In this document: positions 27,626 through 37,488 of the stretch, one piece after another | Layout of the letters: each line of letters opens with the position of its first letter | How positions within the stretch are numbered: position 1 is the stretch's first letter | Source: Symbiodinium sp. CCMP2592 | Taxonomy: Eukaryota > Sar > Dinophyceae > Suessiales > Symbiodiniaceae | Direction: 5' to 3' | Assembly: GCA_905221615.1 (NCBI GenBank) | Contig: CAJNDT010001003.1 | Span: 38,579 to 102,578 of the forward strand | DNA length: 64,000 nucleotides | The notes under the pieces: generated by a model | The model's input: only the letters and a program-made list of their open reading frames with translations | What the model was told of the DNA's origin: nothing | The model's database searches: none | Translations under genes and position numbers: made by a program

Positions 27626-28193
27626 TCTGCGAGGCAGCGGCAACACTTTCCTGCGCAAACGTTGCTCTATGCAAACGCACGTAGGCACTCAGATAGCGCA
27701 TGTGCGTAAATGCAAGGGACGTCGCTTGTGCAGCCACGGCTTGGATTTCCTCGTCCGACATCCAAAAACCCCACCACTCCAAGCAATGGCTCCAATGCTC
27801 CGTCTTCTTGTCATGCGAGATGTTATCGTAAGAGCACGCTCTGACCCTCAGGAAAGCAACAAGGCCCCTGGCCACATTGTGCAGCTCGGCCGGCACAAAG
27901 CCAAAGTCCTGCTCCTCTGCAGCAGCTGTCGGCTGTACAAAGCACTTCTCCTCGATGAAGTCGTTCAGCTGGATAACCATGCTATGCTGGGCAAACTTGA
28001 ACATGCCTCGATCGGTTTTCCTGGATTGCTTTCGCGGCTTCGTTCTCGCCGGCCGCTCCCTGCATCCGGCCGGTCGCTGCCCTCGCTCGTTGCAGCGCTC
28101 CAGCGGCAGAAGTTGGTGCAGGTTCTGCAGCAATGCCTTCCGCGGATCAAACCAATGCAGAAGACACACGAGCGAGGAAAACAAAACGAACAA
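27621..28193 (-). CDS. Unrecognised minus-strand ORF, likely 3' half of next gene
   Basis: A 190-codon frame without an early ATG (first at 28004, MFKFAQHSMVIQLNDFIEEK). Composition is protein-like throughout (PTAAAEEQDFGFVPAELHNV, EHWSHCLEWWGFWMSDEEIQ). Its beginning overlaps the end of the ORF at 28147-28935 by 46 bases in another frame, so the two may be one gene joined by an intron or separated by a one-base shift. No domain recognised. Confidence 0.4.
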   Translation of the reverse strand: MFVLFSSLVCLLHWFDPRKALLQNLHQLLPLERCNERGQRPAGCRERPARTKPRKQSRKTDRGMFKFAQHSMVIQLNDFIEEKCFVQPTAAAEEQDFGFVPAELHNVARGLVAFLRVRACSYDNISHDKKTEHWSHCLEWWGFWMSDEEIQAVAAQATSLAFTHMRYLSAYVRLHRATFAQESVAAASQM

Positions 28194-28935
28194 AGTAATG
28201 TACAGCTTCGAACACTTTCATACGCAGCAAAGCGACCGTCAATGGCTTGTGCCGGTAGCTGGGAATGTCTCGCATCCTCTTGTTCGGTTGCTGGTCGCCA
28301 TAAGTGCTCCCTTCGGCTTCGCGCTCTTCTCGCGTGAGGGGCTTTTTGTCCAGTTTAGTCGTCTTTCGATTGACCCGTTCATGTGTGTCTAGATCATGGA
28401 TAGGCTTGTTGTAAAAGCCCCTCTGGTCAGCGACGACGGTCACGTCCTTCATCGCCTTCTCCAGGGTTTCCAACGTCAACTTAGGTGCCTCTGCACGCTT
28501 TTGAGTCTTGCCAACCACAATCTCGTGCCAGTCCTGCAAAGACTTGGGCCAGCTGTCCCGATTCATTTGATCCCAGTAGACCCGCGCGAGGGAAGCGTTG
28601 ACATGCATGCACTGACGCACTCTGTGACGCTCCGCATATTTGTCGGTGGGCGTCCATGCGGTACTGCAGACAAGCTCAACCCGAAGAAGCCCGGGCTCGC
28701 GCTCGCCCTCAATCATGTGAGAGACATCCCGTGGTGTCGCCGCCAAAACGTGCGCTTGCACGTGTTGAACCGATTCAATCACCTCGACGTCCTTCTCCTT
28801 CACGGTGCACAAGAGCTCTATCGCAGTATCGCCTTCTTCCTTGGGCAGCACCTGGAACACCACCAGTGCACTGCGACCAAGCAACCCCTCGCACACGGTG
28901 GGTCCCCATTCGCTTAAATCTCGCGATGCATCCAT
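28147..28935 (-). CDS. Unrecognised minus-strand protein
   Basis: 262 residues from ATG 28935 (MDASRDLSEWGPTVCEGLLG). The frame is open a further 24 codons upstream without ATG. The middle is Val/Glu-rich (ALVVFQVLPKEEGDTAIELL). The C-terminal third is basic and hydrophilic (THERVNRKTTKLDKKPLTRE, NKRMRDIPSYRHKPL) and ends in a hydrophobic tail (AVHYFVRFVFLARVSSALV). No known family was recognised. Confidence 0.5.
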   Translation of the reverse strand: MDASRDLSEWGPTVCEGLLGRSALVVFQVLPKEEGDTAIELLCTVKEKDVEVIESVQHVQAHVLAATPRDVSHMIEGEREPGLLRVELVCSTAWTPTDKYAERHRVRQCMHVNASLARVYWDQMNRDSWPKSLQDWHEIVVGKTQKRAEAPKLTLETLEKAMKDVTVVADQRGFYNKPIHDLDTHERVNRKTTKLDKKPLTREEREAEGSTYGDQQPNKRMRDIPSYRHKPLTVALLRMKVFEAVHYFVRFVFLARVSSALV

Positions 28936-29099
28936 GCGTTGCCTGAGCTCAGCGGCCAGCAAGACACCGCACCTTTGAGTTGCCAAGGTCCGGACATCTT
29001 GGCACACTCCGACTCTTCAGTAGGCGGTTCATTCCTGACCGTCGGATTTGTTAGCCGTCGACGAGACAGCGCCAGTGCCACGACCCGAGGCCCGCCTCG

Positions 29100-29830
29100 T
29101 GACTCGAGAACCGGACTTCTCGGCAGGCTCCGACTCTTCCCGCGGCGACTCTTTCCACGGCTCGTTCCTGGCCTTCACGCACCTTGGGTCGCGGGCAGGA
29201 GCCCCGTTGCACACCCGTGAAAAGCAAGCACGAGGACGCATGCAGGGTCCTCTGCACAGTTGCTGGCAGGAGCCAACCACTGGCCGCCATCGTCGTGGCC
29301 TGAGGTCCGGACTTCTTGGCAGGCTCCGACTCTTCCCGCGGCGACTCTTTCCACGGCTCGTTCCTGGCCTTCACGCACCTTGGGTCGCGGGCGGGAACGC
29401 CGTTGCACACACGTGAAAAGCAAGCACGAGGATGCATGCAGGGTCGTCTGCACAGTTGCTGGCGGGAGCCAACCACCGGCCGCCATCGTCGTGACCTGAG
29501 GTCCGGACTTCTCGGCAGGCTCCGACTCCTTCGACGGCTCGTTCCTGGCCGTCGGATTTCTTTCGTTGCACACACATGAAAAGCAAGCACGAGGATCCGT
29601 GCAGGGTCCTCTGCTGGGTTGCTGGCAGGACCCAAAGACTGGCCGCCATCGTCTCGACTTGAGGTCCGGACTTCTTGGCAGGCTCCGACTCCTTCCACGG
29701 CTCGTTCCTGGCCGTCAGATTTCTTTTGCTTGGCCTAAGCTCGGAATCCAACAAGGAGACGCCGACCGCCACCGTCGTGACTTGAGGCCCGGACTTCTTC
29801 GCAGGCTCGGACTCCCCCGTCGGCTGGCTC
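29100..29830 (-). repeat. Minisatellite, about 197-bp units
   Basis: The word GGACTTCT(C/T)GGCAGGCTCCGACT recurs near 29108, 29307, 29504 and 29666, with a diverged copy near 29793, giving spacings of about 198, 197, 162 and 127 bp. The array overlaps the C-terminal half of the next ORF, where each unit encodes ARNEPWKES-EPAKKSGPQV-like peptides. Confidence 0.8.
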
Positions 29831-30021
29831 CTGGCCGTGAGGTCTTGTGCACTAGCTCCTGTTTCCAGCCACAATCCCCAGAACACCTGTCGGCAAACGA
29901 AGATGCGGGAGACGTCGAAATCCTCGCGATCAGGACATACGATCAACCGCAAAGCAACGAGCACGAGCAGCCAGCTCTTTCTGCCGAGAAGCCTGAACAT
30001 GTGCTCTGCAAATGCACGCAT
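29371..30021 (-). CDS. Leu-rich N-terminus plus repeat-encoded tail, unrecognised
   Basis: 216 residues from ATG 30021 (MRAFAEHMFRLLGRKSWLLV). A hydrophobic stretch (LLVLVALRLIV) near residues 18-28 could be a membrane or signal segment. From about residue 65 the sequence is made of repeats from the underlying minisatellite. A diverged, shortened copy of the first 20 codons lies at about 31720-31800, downstream of the second kinase-like gene, so the pair kinase-plus-this-ORF was tandemly duplicated. Function unknown. Confidence 0.4.
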   Translation of the reverse strand: MRAFAEHMFRLLGRKSWLLVLVALRLIVCPDREDFDVSRIFVCRQVFWGLWLETGASAQDLTARSQPTGESEPAKKSGPQVTTVAVGVSLLDSELRPSKRNLTARNEPWKESEPAKKSGPQVETMAASLWVLPATQQRTLHGSSCLLFMCVQRKKSDGQERAVEGVGACREVRTSGHDDGGRWLAPASNCADDPACILVLAFHVCATAFPPATQGA

Positions 30022-30102
30022 TATCTTTTCGTCGATCCTGCAAACTGCGAGTGCAACACACAGTGACACACACACACACACACGCAGACACATTTATGAG
30101 TT

Positions 30103-31022
30103 TCATGTCCAGAGAGAACCTGTCCTCGCCCAATACAGTTGTCGACCCCAAAACAATTCAGCAGCTTGGCCCAAGTACCGGGGACACATGTTCTTGAAAA
30201 GCGGCACCAGCCATTCCCGCCACGTTTCATGAGTGCCTCCCGCTCCCAGCAAGTCGACTGTTGCCTTGCAAAAGCGCTGCATGATCCTGTACAGCAGCTG
30301 GCCATCTTCGCGGGTCGTTTCTTCACCTCTGTCGTCTATGGCCGCGAGGTCCAAGAACTGCAACCGCTCGTAGTTTCCCTCGTCCATGCCGTAGTTGTCA
30401 GGTTTGGCATCCCAGAGGATCCACCCGTTCTCGAAGAATGTGCCGAACATGACGAGCGCGGATGTCCACAGTTTCAGGTGCTCCTCAAGCAACCGATCCG
30501 TCATGGGCAGCTGCCAAAGCTGCAACAGTGCCGTCTCCATAGAAAGCCCAACGCGATCGCAGACCATGACGGCGCCTGCGACCTTCGAGTCCCTGGCCCT
30601 GGGATCGTCTTGACTCCCTGCCATAGACCAGTCACAGTCGCCCCACAGGTGCACGCCTCCGTAGTAATGGGGCATGCACGGTCGTACTTTGCCACTCCTC
30701 TCGTACGCAGCCGTGTACATTTTCAGCTGCGCAGCGGATCGTTTTTCCCCATCCAGTCATTTCTGTTCATGCCCGCATTGGGCACGATCTTCACCGCCAA
30801 CTTCCAGGTCTCCAAGCCGTAGACCACCTTGTAAGCTCCGGTACCCAGACGGTAGAGCATTTCGTCGATGAAGATGGCATCGCCGCCGGGCACGCGGAAC
30901 TCGAGCTTGGCTCTGCCTGTCCGCCATTTGATCATTCCGCTTTTCCTGCCGTACCTGTCCAGTTCTGCTTGCAGCTCTGCTTTGAACAAATAGGCATTCG
31001 AGGGCAAGGAGCGGGCCGCCAT
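30103..31022 (-). pseudogene. Kinase-like gene copy A, frameshifted
   Basis: Close paralogue of the gene at 31866-32783. The N-terminal part runs from ATG 31022 (MAARSLPSNAYLF) through a glycine-rich loop and lysine (RLGTGAYKVVYGLETWKLAV) to NDPLRS and a TGA at 30725-30723. The C-terminal part continues in another frame from 30720 (HYYGGVHLWGD..., ENGWILWDAKPDNYGMD, LQFLDLAAIDD). Alignment with copy B shows one base fewer near 30727, enough to explain the shift. WDAKPDN and FLDLA resemble the catalytic-loop and DFG regions of protein kinases but lack the usual HRD, so the fold is kinase-like at best. Confidence 0.65.
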
Positions 31023-31029
31023 AGCCCAG

Positions 31030-31160
31030 CGGCACACCGAGCTTTCGCAAGACAGCGTCAACCCGGCGGCACCGCGAAGACTAGCGCCACCACAGAAATC
31101 GAGCCCGAGCTACGCAGCAGCCCAGCGGCACACCCAGCTTTTGCAAGACAGCGTCCACTG
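31030..31160 (-). repeat. Two R1 copies upstream of kinase-like copy A
   Basis: Cores at 31042-31060 and 31138-31156 (variant CTTTTGCAAG), 96 bp apart. The nearer one ends 20 bases before the ATG at 31022. Confidence 0.85.
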
Positions 31161-31285
31161 GGGGTCACCGCGAAGGCCAGCGCGACCACAGGAATCGAGC
31201 CCGAGCTACGCGGCACGCACAAAAAAGCATGCAAAGGACCGCATGCAGCGAAATTGAAAGCGCATCGAATGCAACCCTCATCAAA

Positions 31286-31313
31286 GCGATCGTCTTACTG
31301 AGGACAAGACCGG
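31286..31313 (-). repeat. R2 module upstream of kinase-like copy A
   Basis: AGCGATCGTCTTACTGAGGACAAGACCGG by position; the flanks (CAGCGAAATTGAAAGCGCATCG on the left, AGCAGCCTAAGCA on the right) are shared with 32948 and in part with the window's left end. Confidence 0.7.
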
Positions 31314-31489
31314 TAGTTCTCGTGCTGCGAATCGAAGCAGCCTAAGCACTAGCAGCAATGACAAGTGCAAGGTTTTGCTCGAAGGCGGCCCTCCAACTCA
31401 CCATCTAAAGCTCGAACCGGCTCTGGCAGGATTTTGACAGGAGCGCCGCCAAGCCTGTCACAACTCACCGCCTGGGCCATGATGAGGTG

Positions 31490-31690
31490 ACCGCAGCCCC
31501 GCGCTTTCGCAAGACAGCGTCCACGCGGTTCCGCGGCCGCCATCCCACGCCGCCTGGGCCATGATGAGGTGGCCGCAGCCTCGCACTTTCGCAAGACAGC
31601 GTCCATGCGGTTCCGCGGCCATGCTACATCTGCGTGTCGGCGGCGCTATTCCGGCCTCAGCCCGCACTTTTGCAAGACAGCGTCCGTGCA
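31490..31690 (-). repeat. Three tandem R1 units
   Basis: Cores at 31504-31522, 31586-31604 and 31667-31685, spaced 81-82 bp. The middle copy shows the full 52-bp unit with TGGCCGC and GCGGCCA as inverted ends. Confidence 0.9.
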
Positions 31691-31865
31691 GTAGAAAAGG
31701 GCATCCTATATTTGCGCGGCAGCCAACTCTTTCTGCCGAGAAGCCTGAACATGTGCTCTGCAAGTGCACGCATGCACGCTTCGTCGATCCTGCAAATTAT
31801 TGCGAGTGTAACACACGGACACATCCACACGCCACGTATGGTTCAGGGTTCAGACTTCCGGCTTA

Positions 31866-32783
31866 TTAAGGATTTAATGTCCAGCAAACGCCTGTCCTCG
31901 ACCAATACAGTTGTTCACCCCACAAAGGTACAGCTTCTTGACCGAAGTACCGTCGACACATGGTTTGGAAAAGCGGCTGCAGCCATGTCTGCCACGTTGG
32001 ATGACTGCCTCCCCTTGTCAGCAAATCGACTGTTGCCCCGCAAAAGCGCTTCATGATCTTGTACAGCAGCTGGCCTTCAGCGTGATTGGGATCACAGCTT
32101 TTCTCCTGGATGGTCGCGACCCTCAAGAACCGCATCCGCTCGTAGCCTGCCTCGTCCACGCCGTAGTTTTCAGGTTGCGCATCCCAGAGCACCCACCCGT
32201 TCTCGAAGAATGTACCGATCATGGCTAGCGCGGATGTCCACAGTCGCAGGTGCTGCTCGCGCAACTGGTCCGTCATGGGCTGTTGCCAAAGCTGCAGCAG
32301 TGCCGTCGCCATAGAGAACTCCGCGCGATCGCAGACCATGACGGCGGCTGCGACCGTCGACTCCTCGTCGACCTCAGAGGATGCCAGAGTGAAGTCCCTG
32401 TCGCCCCACAGATACAGGCCTCCGTAATACCGGAGCAAGTACGGACGCACTGCGGCATTTTGGAACGCCTTCACGTACTGCTTCAGCTCCCGCAGCGGAT
32501 CGTTTGTCGTCATCCAGCCACTTTTGTTCATGCCCGCACGGGGCACGATCTTCACCGCCAACCTCCAGTTCTCCAAGCTGAAAGCCACGTTGAGAGTCCC
32601 GCAACCAAGACGGTCGATCCTTTCCTCGATGGCGATGGTATCAGGGCTCCCAGGCACCCGGAAGGCAAGCTTGGCTGTGCCCGTCTGCCATCTGATCAAA
32701 GGCTTTCTGCTGTTCCACCCTTCGGTAGCTCGCAGATCTGCTTCGAGCAAGTAGGCATTCGAGGGCAAGGACCTGGCCGCCAT
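31866..32783 (-). CDS. Kinase-like protein, copy B (intact)
   Basis: 305 residues from ATG 32783 (MAARSLPSNAYLLEADLRAT). Visible features: a Gly-containing loop (RLGCGTLNVAF), an AVKIV lysine segment, FFENGWVLWDAQPENYGVD in the place of a catalytic loop, then MRFLRVA where DFG would be expected. Copy A has WDAKPDNYG and FLDLA at these sites, so B has lost the Lys and Asp and may be a pseudokinase. ATG 32783 is 20 bases downstream of R1 (32803-32821), and R2 is at 32948. An atypical kinase or pseudokinase is the best guess. Confidence 0.6.
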   Translation of the reverse strand: MAARSLPSNAYLLEADLRATEGWNSRKPLIRWQTGTAKLAFRVPGSPDTIAIEERIDRLGCGTLNVAFSLENWRLAVKIVPRAGMNKSGWMTTNDPLRELKQYVKAFQNAAVRPYLLRYYGGLYLWGDRDFTLASSEVDEESTVAAAVMVCDRAEFSMATALLQLWQQPMTDQLREQHLRLWTSALAMIGTFFENGWVLWDAQPENYGVDEAGYERMRFLRVATIQEKSCDPNHAEGQLLYKIMKRFCGATVDLLTRGGSHPTWQTWLQPLFQTMCRRYFGQEAVPLWGEQLYWSRTGVCWTLNP

Positions 32784-32802
32784 AGCCCAGCGGCACACCG
32801 AG

Positions 32803-32821
32803 CTTTCGCAAGACAGCGTCC
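32803..32821 (-). repeat. R1 repeat upstream of kinase-like copy B
   Basis: Exact consensus CTTTCGCAAGACAGCGTCC, same distance from the ATG as in copy A. Confidence 0.88.
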
Positions 32822-32947
32822 ACCCGGCGTCACCGCAAAGGCCAGCGCCACCACAGCAATCGAGCCCGAGCTACGCGGCACACACAAAAAGCATCCAAAA
32901 TACTGCATGCAGCGAAACTGAAAGCGCATCGGATGCAACCCTCATCA

Positions 32948-32976
32948 GAGCGATCGTCTTGCTGAGGACAAGACCG
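32948..32976 (-). repeat. R2 module upstream of kinase-like copy B
   Basis: GAGCGATCGTCTTGCTGAGGACAAGACCGG by position, within a stretch nearly identical to that around 31286 (tandem duplication). Confidence 0.72.
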
Positions 32977-33214
32977 GTAATTCTCGTCGTGCGAGTCGAA
33001 GCAGCCTAAGCAGCAGCAGCAGCAGCGACAATGACAAGTGCAAGGTTTTGCTCGAAAGCCCTCCAAGCCACCATCTAAAGCTCGAACAGCCTCCAGACCC
33101 CCAATCGAAAGTCAGGTTTCGCATAGCAAGTTACGGCATCGGAAGTGGCGGGATTTTGACAGAAGCGCCGCCAAGCCTGTCACAACTCACCGCCTGGGCC
33201 ATGATGAGGTGGCC

Positions 33215-33406
33215 GCAGCCCCGCGCTTTCGCAAGACAGCGTCCACGCGGTTCCGCGGCCGCCATCCCACGCCGCCTCGGCCATAAGGTGGCCGCAGCCC
33301 CGCACTTTCGCAAGACAGCGTCCATGCGGTTCCGCGGCCATGCTACATCTGCGTGTCAGCGGCGCTCTTCCGGCCTCGGCCCGCCCTTTCGCAAGACGGC
33401 GCGGTG
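33215..33406 (-). repeat. Three R1 units
   Basis: Cores at 33226-33244, 33305-33323 and a variant at 33386-33404. The middle copy has clear TGGCCGC...GCGGCCA ends (about 33292-33343). They lie just downstream of the ankyrin gene's stop, i.e. between it and the kinase gene. Confidence 0.88.
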
Positions 33407-34396
33407 CTACTCTTCGCGGCGGCCGGCAGGTCTTCTTCTGGCCCCAAACCCGCGAAGACGTCTTCTGAATTGAACCCGACGCTCGAAACCGGACAAGCGC
33501 AGTGCCACGTCGAGGGGAAGATGCCCGAGTTCGTCACGAGCCTGGGGGCTAGCTCGCGCCCGCACCAAACACGTCACCCAGTTCAGGCTGCCTCTTTCAG
33601 CGGCTTGATGAAGCAGATGAAAGTTCTCCGTGTAAGGTCGCACTGTAGCACCGGCTCGCAGCAAAGAGATTACCGGACCGATCGAAGAATCTATGAAGCA
33701 CCTTTCGATGGGACCGCGACCTTTGGCATCCTCCTGAGAAGCGTCCGCCGCATTTCGCAGCAGAAGCCGCACCATCGATCTCGAACCCATCGACGCGGCA
33801 ATGAGCAAAGGAGAGTCCATGTCCCAGTCTCGGCGATTGACATCTGCTCTAGCAGAGATCAACGAGGTCGCCACTTCCACGTTGTCCACGCTGCAGGCGC
33901 AGCAGAGAGCCGTGCTTCCTTCCGTCTCCAACGTAGCTCCTGAGGCAAGAAGGCTCTCCACTATGGGGTGGCGCATGGTAGGAATCATCGAAGCGAGACA
34001 AAGCGGAGTATAACACCCTTGCTCCCTCAGACCGCGACGATGCGACAAGTCAACGTTCGGATCCACCCAGCTTGCAAGCAGCCGATCCACCTCGAACCAG
34101 TGGCCACGCTCTATGGCCCAGGCTAGCTCGTCCTCGCCGCCGGCTCGACATGGTCGCATTAGCATGAGAACATCCAAATCGTGGCCTGCCAGCAAACGCT
34201 CCGAATCCTGCCAAGAATCCAATAGGTCGAGCGGCCGAGTCTCATCCATGGAATGAAAGTTCAGGCGAGTCTCTACCACTCGAAGACGAGTAGCCATGAT
34301 AGAATACAACGTATCCAAGACACTCTGCAAGGGAGCCTGCTCCCGCGGATCCACGACCAAGAGCTGCTCACCGCTCAGAGCGCGAAGTCGCAACAT
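33407..34396 (-). CDS. Ubiquitin-like N-terminus plus ankyrin-repeat protein
   Basis: 329 residues from ATG 34396 (MLRLRALSGEQLLVVDPREQ). Residues 1-75 resemble the ubiquitin-like leader common in dinoflagellate ankyrin proteins. About five ankyrin repeats follow: DELAWAIERGHWFEVDRLLA, TPLCLASMIPTMRHPIVESL, TALCCACSVDNVEVATSLIS, SPLLIAASMGSRSMVRLLLR and HLLHQAAERGSLNWVTCLVR. It ends in a basic tail (RRVQFRRRLRGFGARRRPAG). Ankyrin repeats bind proteins; the partner is unknown. An R1 copy (34558-34576) lies 162 bases upstream. Confidence 0.8.
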   Translation of the reverse strand: MLRLRALSGEQLLVVDPREQAPLQSVLDTLYSIMATRLRVVETRLNFHSMDETRPLDLLDSWQDSERLLAGHDLDVLMLMRPCRAGGEDELAWAIERGHWFEVDRLLASWVDPNVDLSHRRGLREQGCYTPLCLASMIPTMRHPIVESLLASGATLETEGSTALCCACSVDNVEVATSLISARADVNRRDWDMDSPLLIAASMGSRSMVRLLLRNAADASQEDAKGRGPIERCFIDSSIGPVISLLRAGATVRPYTENFHLLHQAAERGSLNWVTCLVRARASPQARDELGHLPLDVALRLSGFERRVQFRRRLRGFGARRRPAGRREE

Positions 34397-34557
34397 CTCC
34401 GAGCCTGCCGACACAGCCGACAGCACGAGCAAGAGACGGCTACGAGGGGCGAGCGACTTCTAAGATCACCCAAGACAACACGCGTCGATAGCTCGTTTTG
34501 TCTGGAACCTCGATAGGAAATCACAGCCTCGGCCATATGGTTGCCCGCAGCCTCGCA

Positions 34558-34576
34558 CTTTCGCAAGACAGCGTCC
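34558..34576 (-). repeat. R1 repeat upstream of ankyrin gene
   Basis: Exact consensus; unit continues ATGCGGTACCACGGTCATCC. Confidence 0.88.
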
Positions 34577-34707
34577 ATGCGGTACCACGGTCATCCTGCA
34601 GCCTACATCCGTGCGACAGTGACACAGCGGCCGAAGGTCAGCCTTCTGGCCACCTCCAACGAGATGAAGCTCGCAACGAATTATGAATTTCAGACACGCA
34701 GCCCGCC

Positions 34708-35112
34708 TCAAAACCAATCCTCCTCAACAAAAATGCCGAAGATCTCAACGTCCTTAGTCCCGAAGCCTTGGCGAGCCATGTGCTCCATGTACTCCTCGAC
34801 CGTGCATTCGAAGATTACCAAAAACAACTCCCGCACCTGTGTACGTGCGCTTGGGATGCGCACATAGTGGTACTCCAGCAACCAGAGCAATTCCGCTGCG
34901 GTGTTGTCTTGAGTTTCTGCTTCGAACTGCGCCAGCAACGCCGTCACCGAGTCCTGCATGCGGCCACAGAAACGTCTGCGATACTCGCAGTACTCGGCGT
35001 ACATTGCTGCCACATAACGGCGAACATCCCGGTCCGACGGGTACGGCCCCTGATTCTGGATCAAAGGACCACGGATCGGACACAGCAGCTGCGAGATCAG
35101 GGGCACTGACAT
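34708..35112 (-). CDS. Small unrecognised minus-strand protein
   Basis: 134 residues from ATG 35112 (MSVPLISQLLCPIRGPLIQN). It is Tyr/Glu-rich and helical in the middle (YVAAMYAEYCEYRRRFCGRM, TAAELLWLLEYHYVRIPSAR) with an acidic end (KDVEIFGIFVEEDWF). Composition supports a real protein, but no family was recognised. It sits directly upstream, in minus sense, of the R1 copy at 34558. Confidence 0.5.
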   Translation of the reverse strand: MSVPLISQLLCPIRGPLIQNQGPYPSDRDVRRYVAAMYAEYCEYRRRFCGRMQDSVTALLAQFEAETQDNTAAELLWLLEYHYVRIPSARTQVRELFLVIFECTVEEYMEHMARQGFGTKDVEIFGIFVEEDWF

Positions 35113-36606
35113 GGCTCGCCTCCGAAAACTTCAGTAGGGACGGATTTTCAGCCTGCTGATACCCTTCGCACAGCCCTCCCACGTCGCGTTTTGAACTGCT
35201 CTTACAATCACCGAACCCGTACCAACGCTCACAGAAGCACCAAGGTCTTGACCACTGAAGAATCTCGCCGCCGACCTGGGCCGCCAGACCGATGCCCAGA
35301 ACCAGCCATGAATCCAAACCAAGCCCCACACACTAAGAGACGGGTGAGACGGGTCTTATTCTACTTACACCTCGGCCTCCGGAATTTCGAACGCCTAGTT
35401 TTCTCCTTGGCCTCCTGGAGTCGCCTTGCATCTCCGAGCCTCTCCCGATTTTGGAGCAAGCCCAAGCGCAGACCTCAATCCCGCCAAACGCCTGCCTCGC
35501 CAAACCCTCTTAAATTAGGGTTTGGGGTTTAGGGTTTATATAGAACCCTATAGCACCCTTTAAGGAGGCAACTCCTTCCATTTGCCGCTATTTGATGTCT
35601 CGAACGTCAAACACTAACATGTCAGCCCTACATGCCACTAGGTGGAAGTTACGCGAGAACAGGCTGATAGAGCGCGGGGCGAAAGTTGGGATCGGCAGTG
35701 CAATGGAACCTAGTCGGAGGAGAGCTCATGAGATCGCCTCCTACCCAGGGTTCGCTAAAAATATTCCTACCGCCGCAAGACACTGGGTTGGGATCTGCGG
35801 CAGTGCAAGCCTGCTTCCATGCAGGATGAGAAGAATCGAGAAGGGACTCGAATGAGAGACACGAAGGCAAGCAAACACGATGGCAGCCTAGGGAAACCCC
35901 ACTACACTTTCGAGGTTCCGCTTTCTCTCTTGGATTCCACTGTGGGTCAGGGATCTTAGGGACCGAAAAAAACAAAACCTCCCGTCATGACTCGGTGCGA
36001 GGCAAAGCAGCATGTCGACCTGGGTCGCAAATGTGGACTTCGAAATCAAGCCCAGTGGCATAACCCAATCCCGAAGGGCAGAACTAGTCGGGAGCAATAA
36101 TTCCGGCAGCAGGTGCAATGAAGCAACGAAACAAGAAAGAGGAAGAACAGGGCTCGGCGATCCCCATTCCGGGTCGAAGTTCTCCGGATCCCACTCAGTG
36201 CTGTGGGCCGTAGAGTACCACGTGCCGCTGTTGGTGGAAAGGTTCAATCGATGTAGCCTGTAGAGGGCGTTCTCGACATGAGACTTTCGGGTGGGTGCAT
36301 GGCCTTTCGCCAAGTACTCGTGTGGAGAACGTTCGCGTCGCACAGGACGGCCAAAACCAGCTCGACTGGAATCTCGTCTATCCGGTGCTCACGAACCAGA
36401 CTTTGGAACTCAAAGTGCAGCGTCGTGGAGCGGCGCCCGACCGTTCTTTTCTCGGTGGTGCTTTGTTGGGTGGCCTTATTGACATCTGGCCGTGAAGCCG
36501 CAAGTGGGGCATCCGCGGATGCAAGGATTTAACGTTAAAGCCCTGAACACTGGTCCGAATTAGAGGCCTCATCGAACTTATAGGTAACCACCTACTGCTG
36601 CTTACA
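35113..36606. other. No supported gene; short interstitial telomere-like tract
   Basis: Only short frames without domains. At 35514-35538 the sequence TTAGGGTTTGGGGTTTAGGG resembles the TTTAGGG telomere unit of plants and dinoflagellates; it is too short to mark a chromosome end. Confidence 0.5.
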
Positions 36607-36789
<183 letters not shown>

Positions 36790-37062
36790 TCTTGCGGAAC
36801 CTTGCTTGCTGCGTCTGCTGCGATTCTGGTTGAAGGCCCAATAGATTCGCTTAGGGAAAGCAGAACGAGTATAAAATAAACACACTCCGAAAGAGTATCA
36901 CCTCCACAACCAGAAACACAATCGAACGCAATGTTCCATAGGGTCTGGCCGCGTCGACGCCACATCGTCTCAGCAGCACAACAGCACCTTTGAGCAAGGG
37001 CACGATCAGCAGAGCTTCGTCGAGCTTGATCTACGTGACTTTGTTCACATCCGCGACGCCGC

Positions 37063-37470
37063 TAGGTGCACGTTGTCTTGCACACAATCAACACAACGCG
37101 TCGCTGCACCACTTGCAAAATTGGAAACGGGATAAGTACAGCCCGTTACCGAGCGATTGTCTTGCTGAGGAGAAGACCGGCGGGCATCTTGCGAGTCAAG
37201 AGAACCTGAGCTGCAGCAAACGGTCTTGGAATGGATGCAAGAGAAGCAAAGAAACACACACACCAATACGCACTCGCTTTCCTACTGCCACGCATTTTTT
37301 GTGCACAGCAGCCTTGCCTTGCTAACTTTGCTACACCGCGCCGCCGAACTTTCGCAAGACAGCGTCCATTCGCCAGCAGCGCGTGCCTCCAAGTTCAGAG
37401 ACCCACAGCCTCGCCTTGCTAACTTTGCTACACCACACCCCCGAACTTTCGCAAGACAGCGTCCATTCGG
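37063..37470 (-). repeat. Leader cassette upstream of next minus-strand locus (R2 plus two R1)
   Basis: R2 at 37151-37180, R1 cores at 37349-37367 and 37446-37464, and a weak opposite-orientation R1-like word near 37066. The block is tandemly duplicated at 38279-38600, about 1.2 kb away, together with the J-domain gene. Confidence 0.75.
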
Positions 37471-37488
37471 CAGCGCGCGCCTCCAAGT

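Noticed and set aside
28640..28665. A further R1 copy at GCGTCCATGCGGT
   Set aside because: Only the flank of the R1 unit matches; the core CTTTCGCAAGACA is absent and the site lies within an ORF.
35514..35538. Chromosome end
   Set aside because: Only two or three degenerate TTTAGGG-like units, embedded between non-telomeric sequence.
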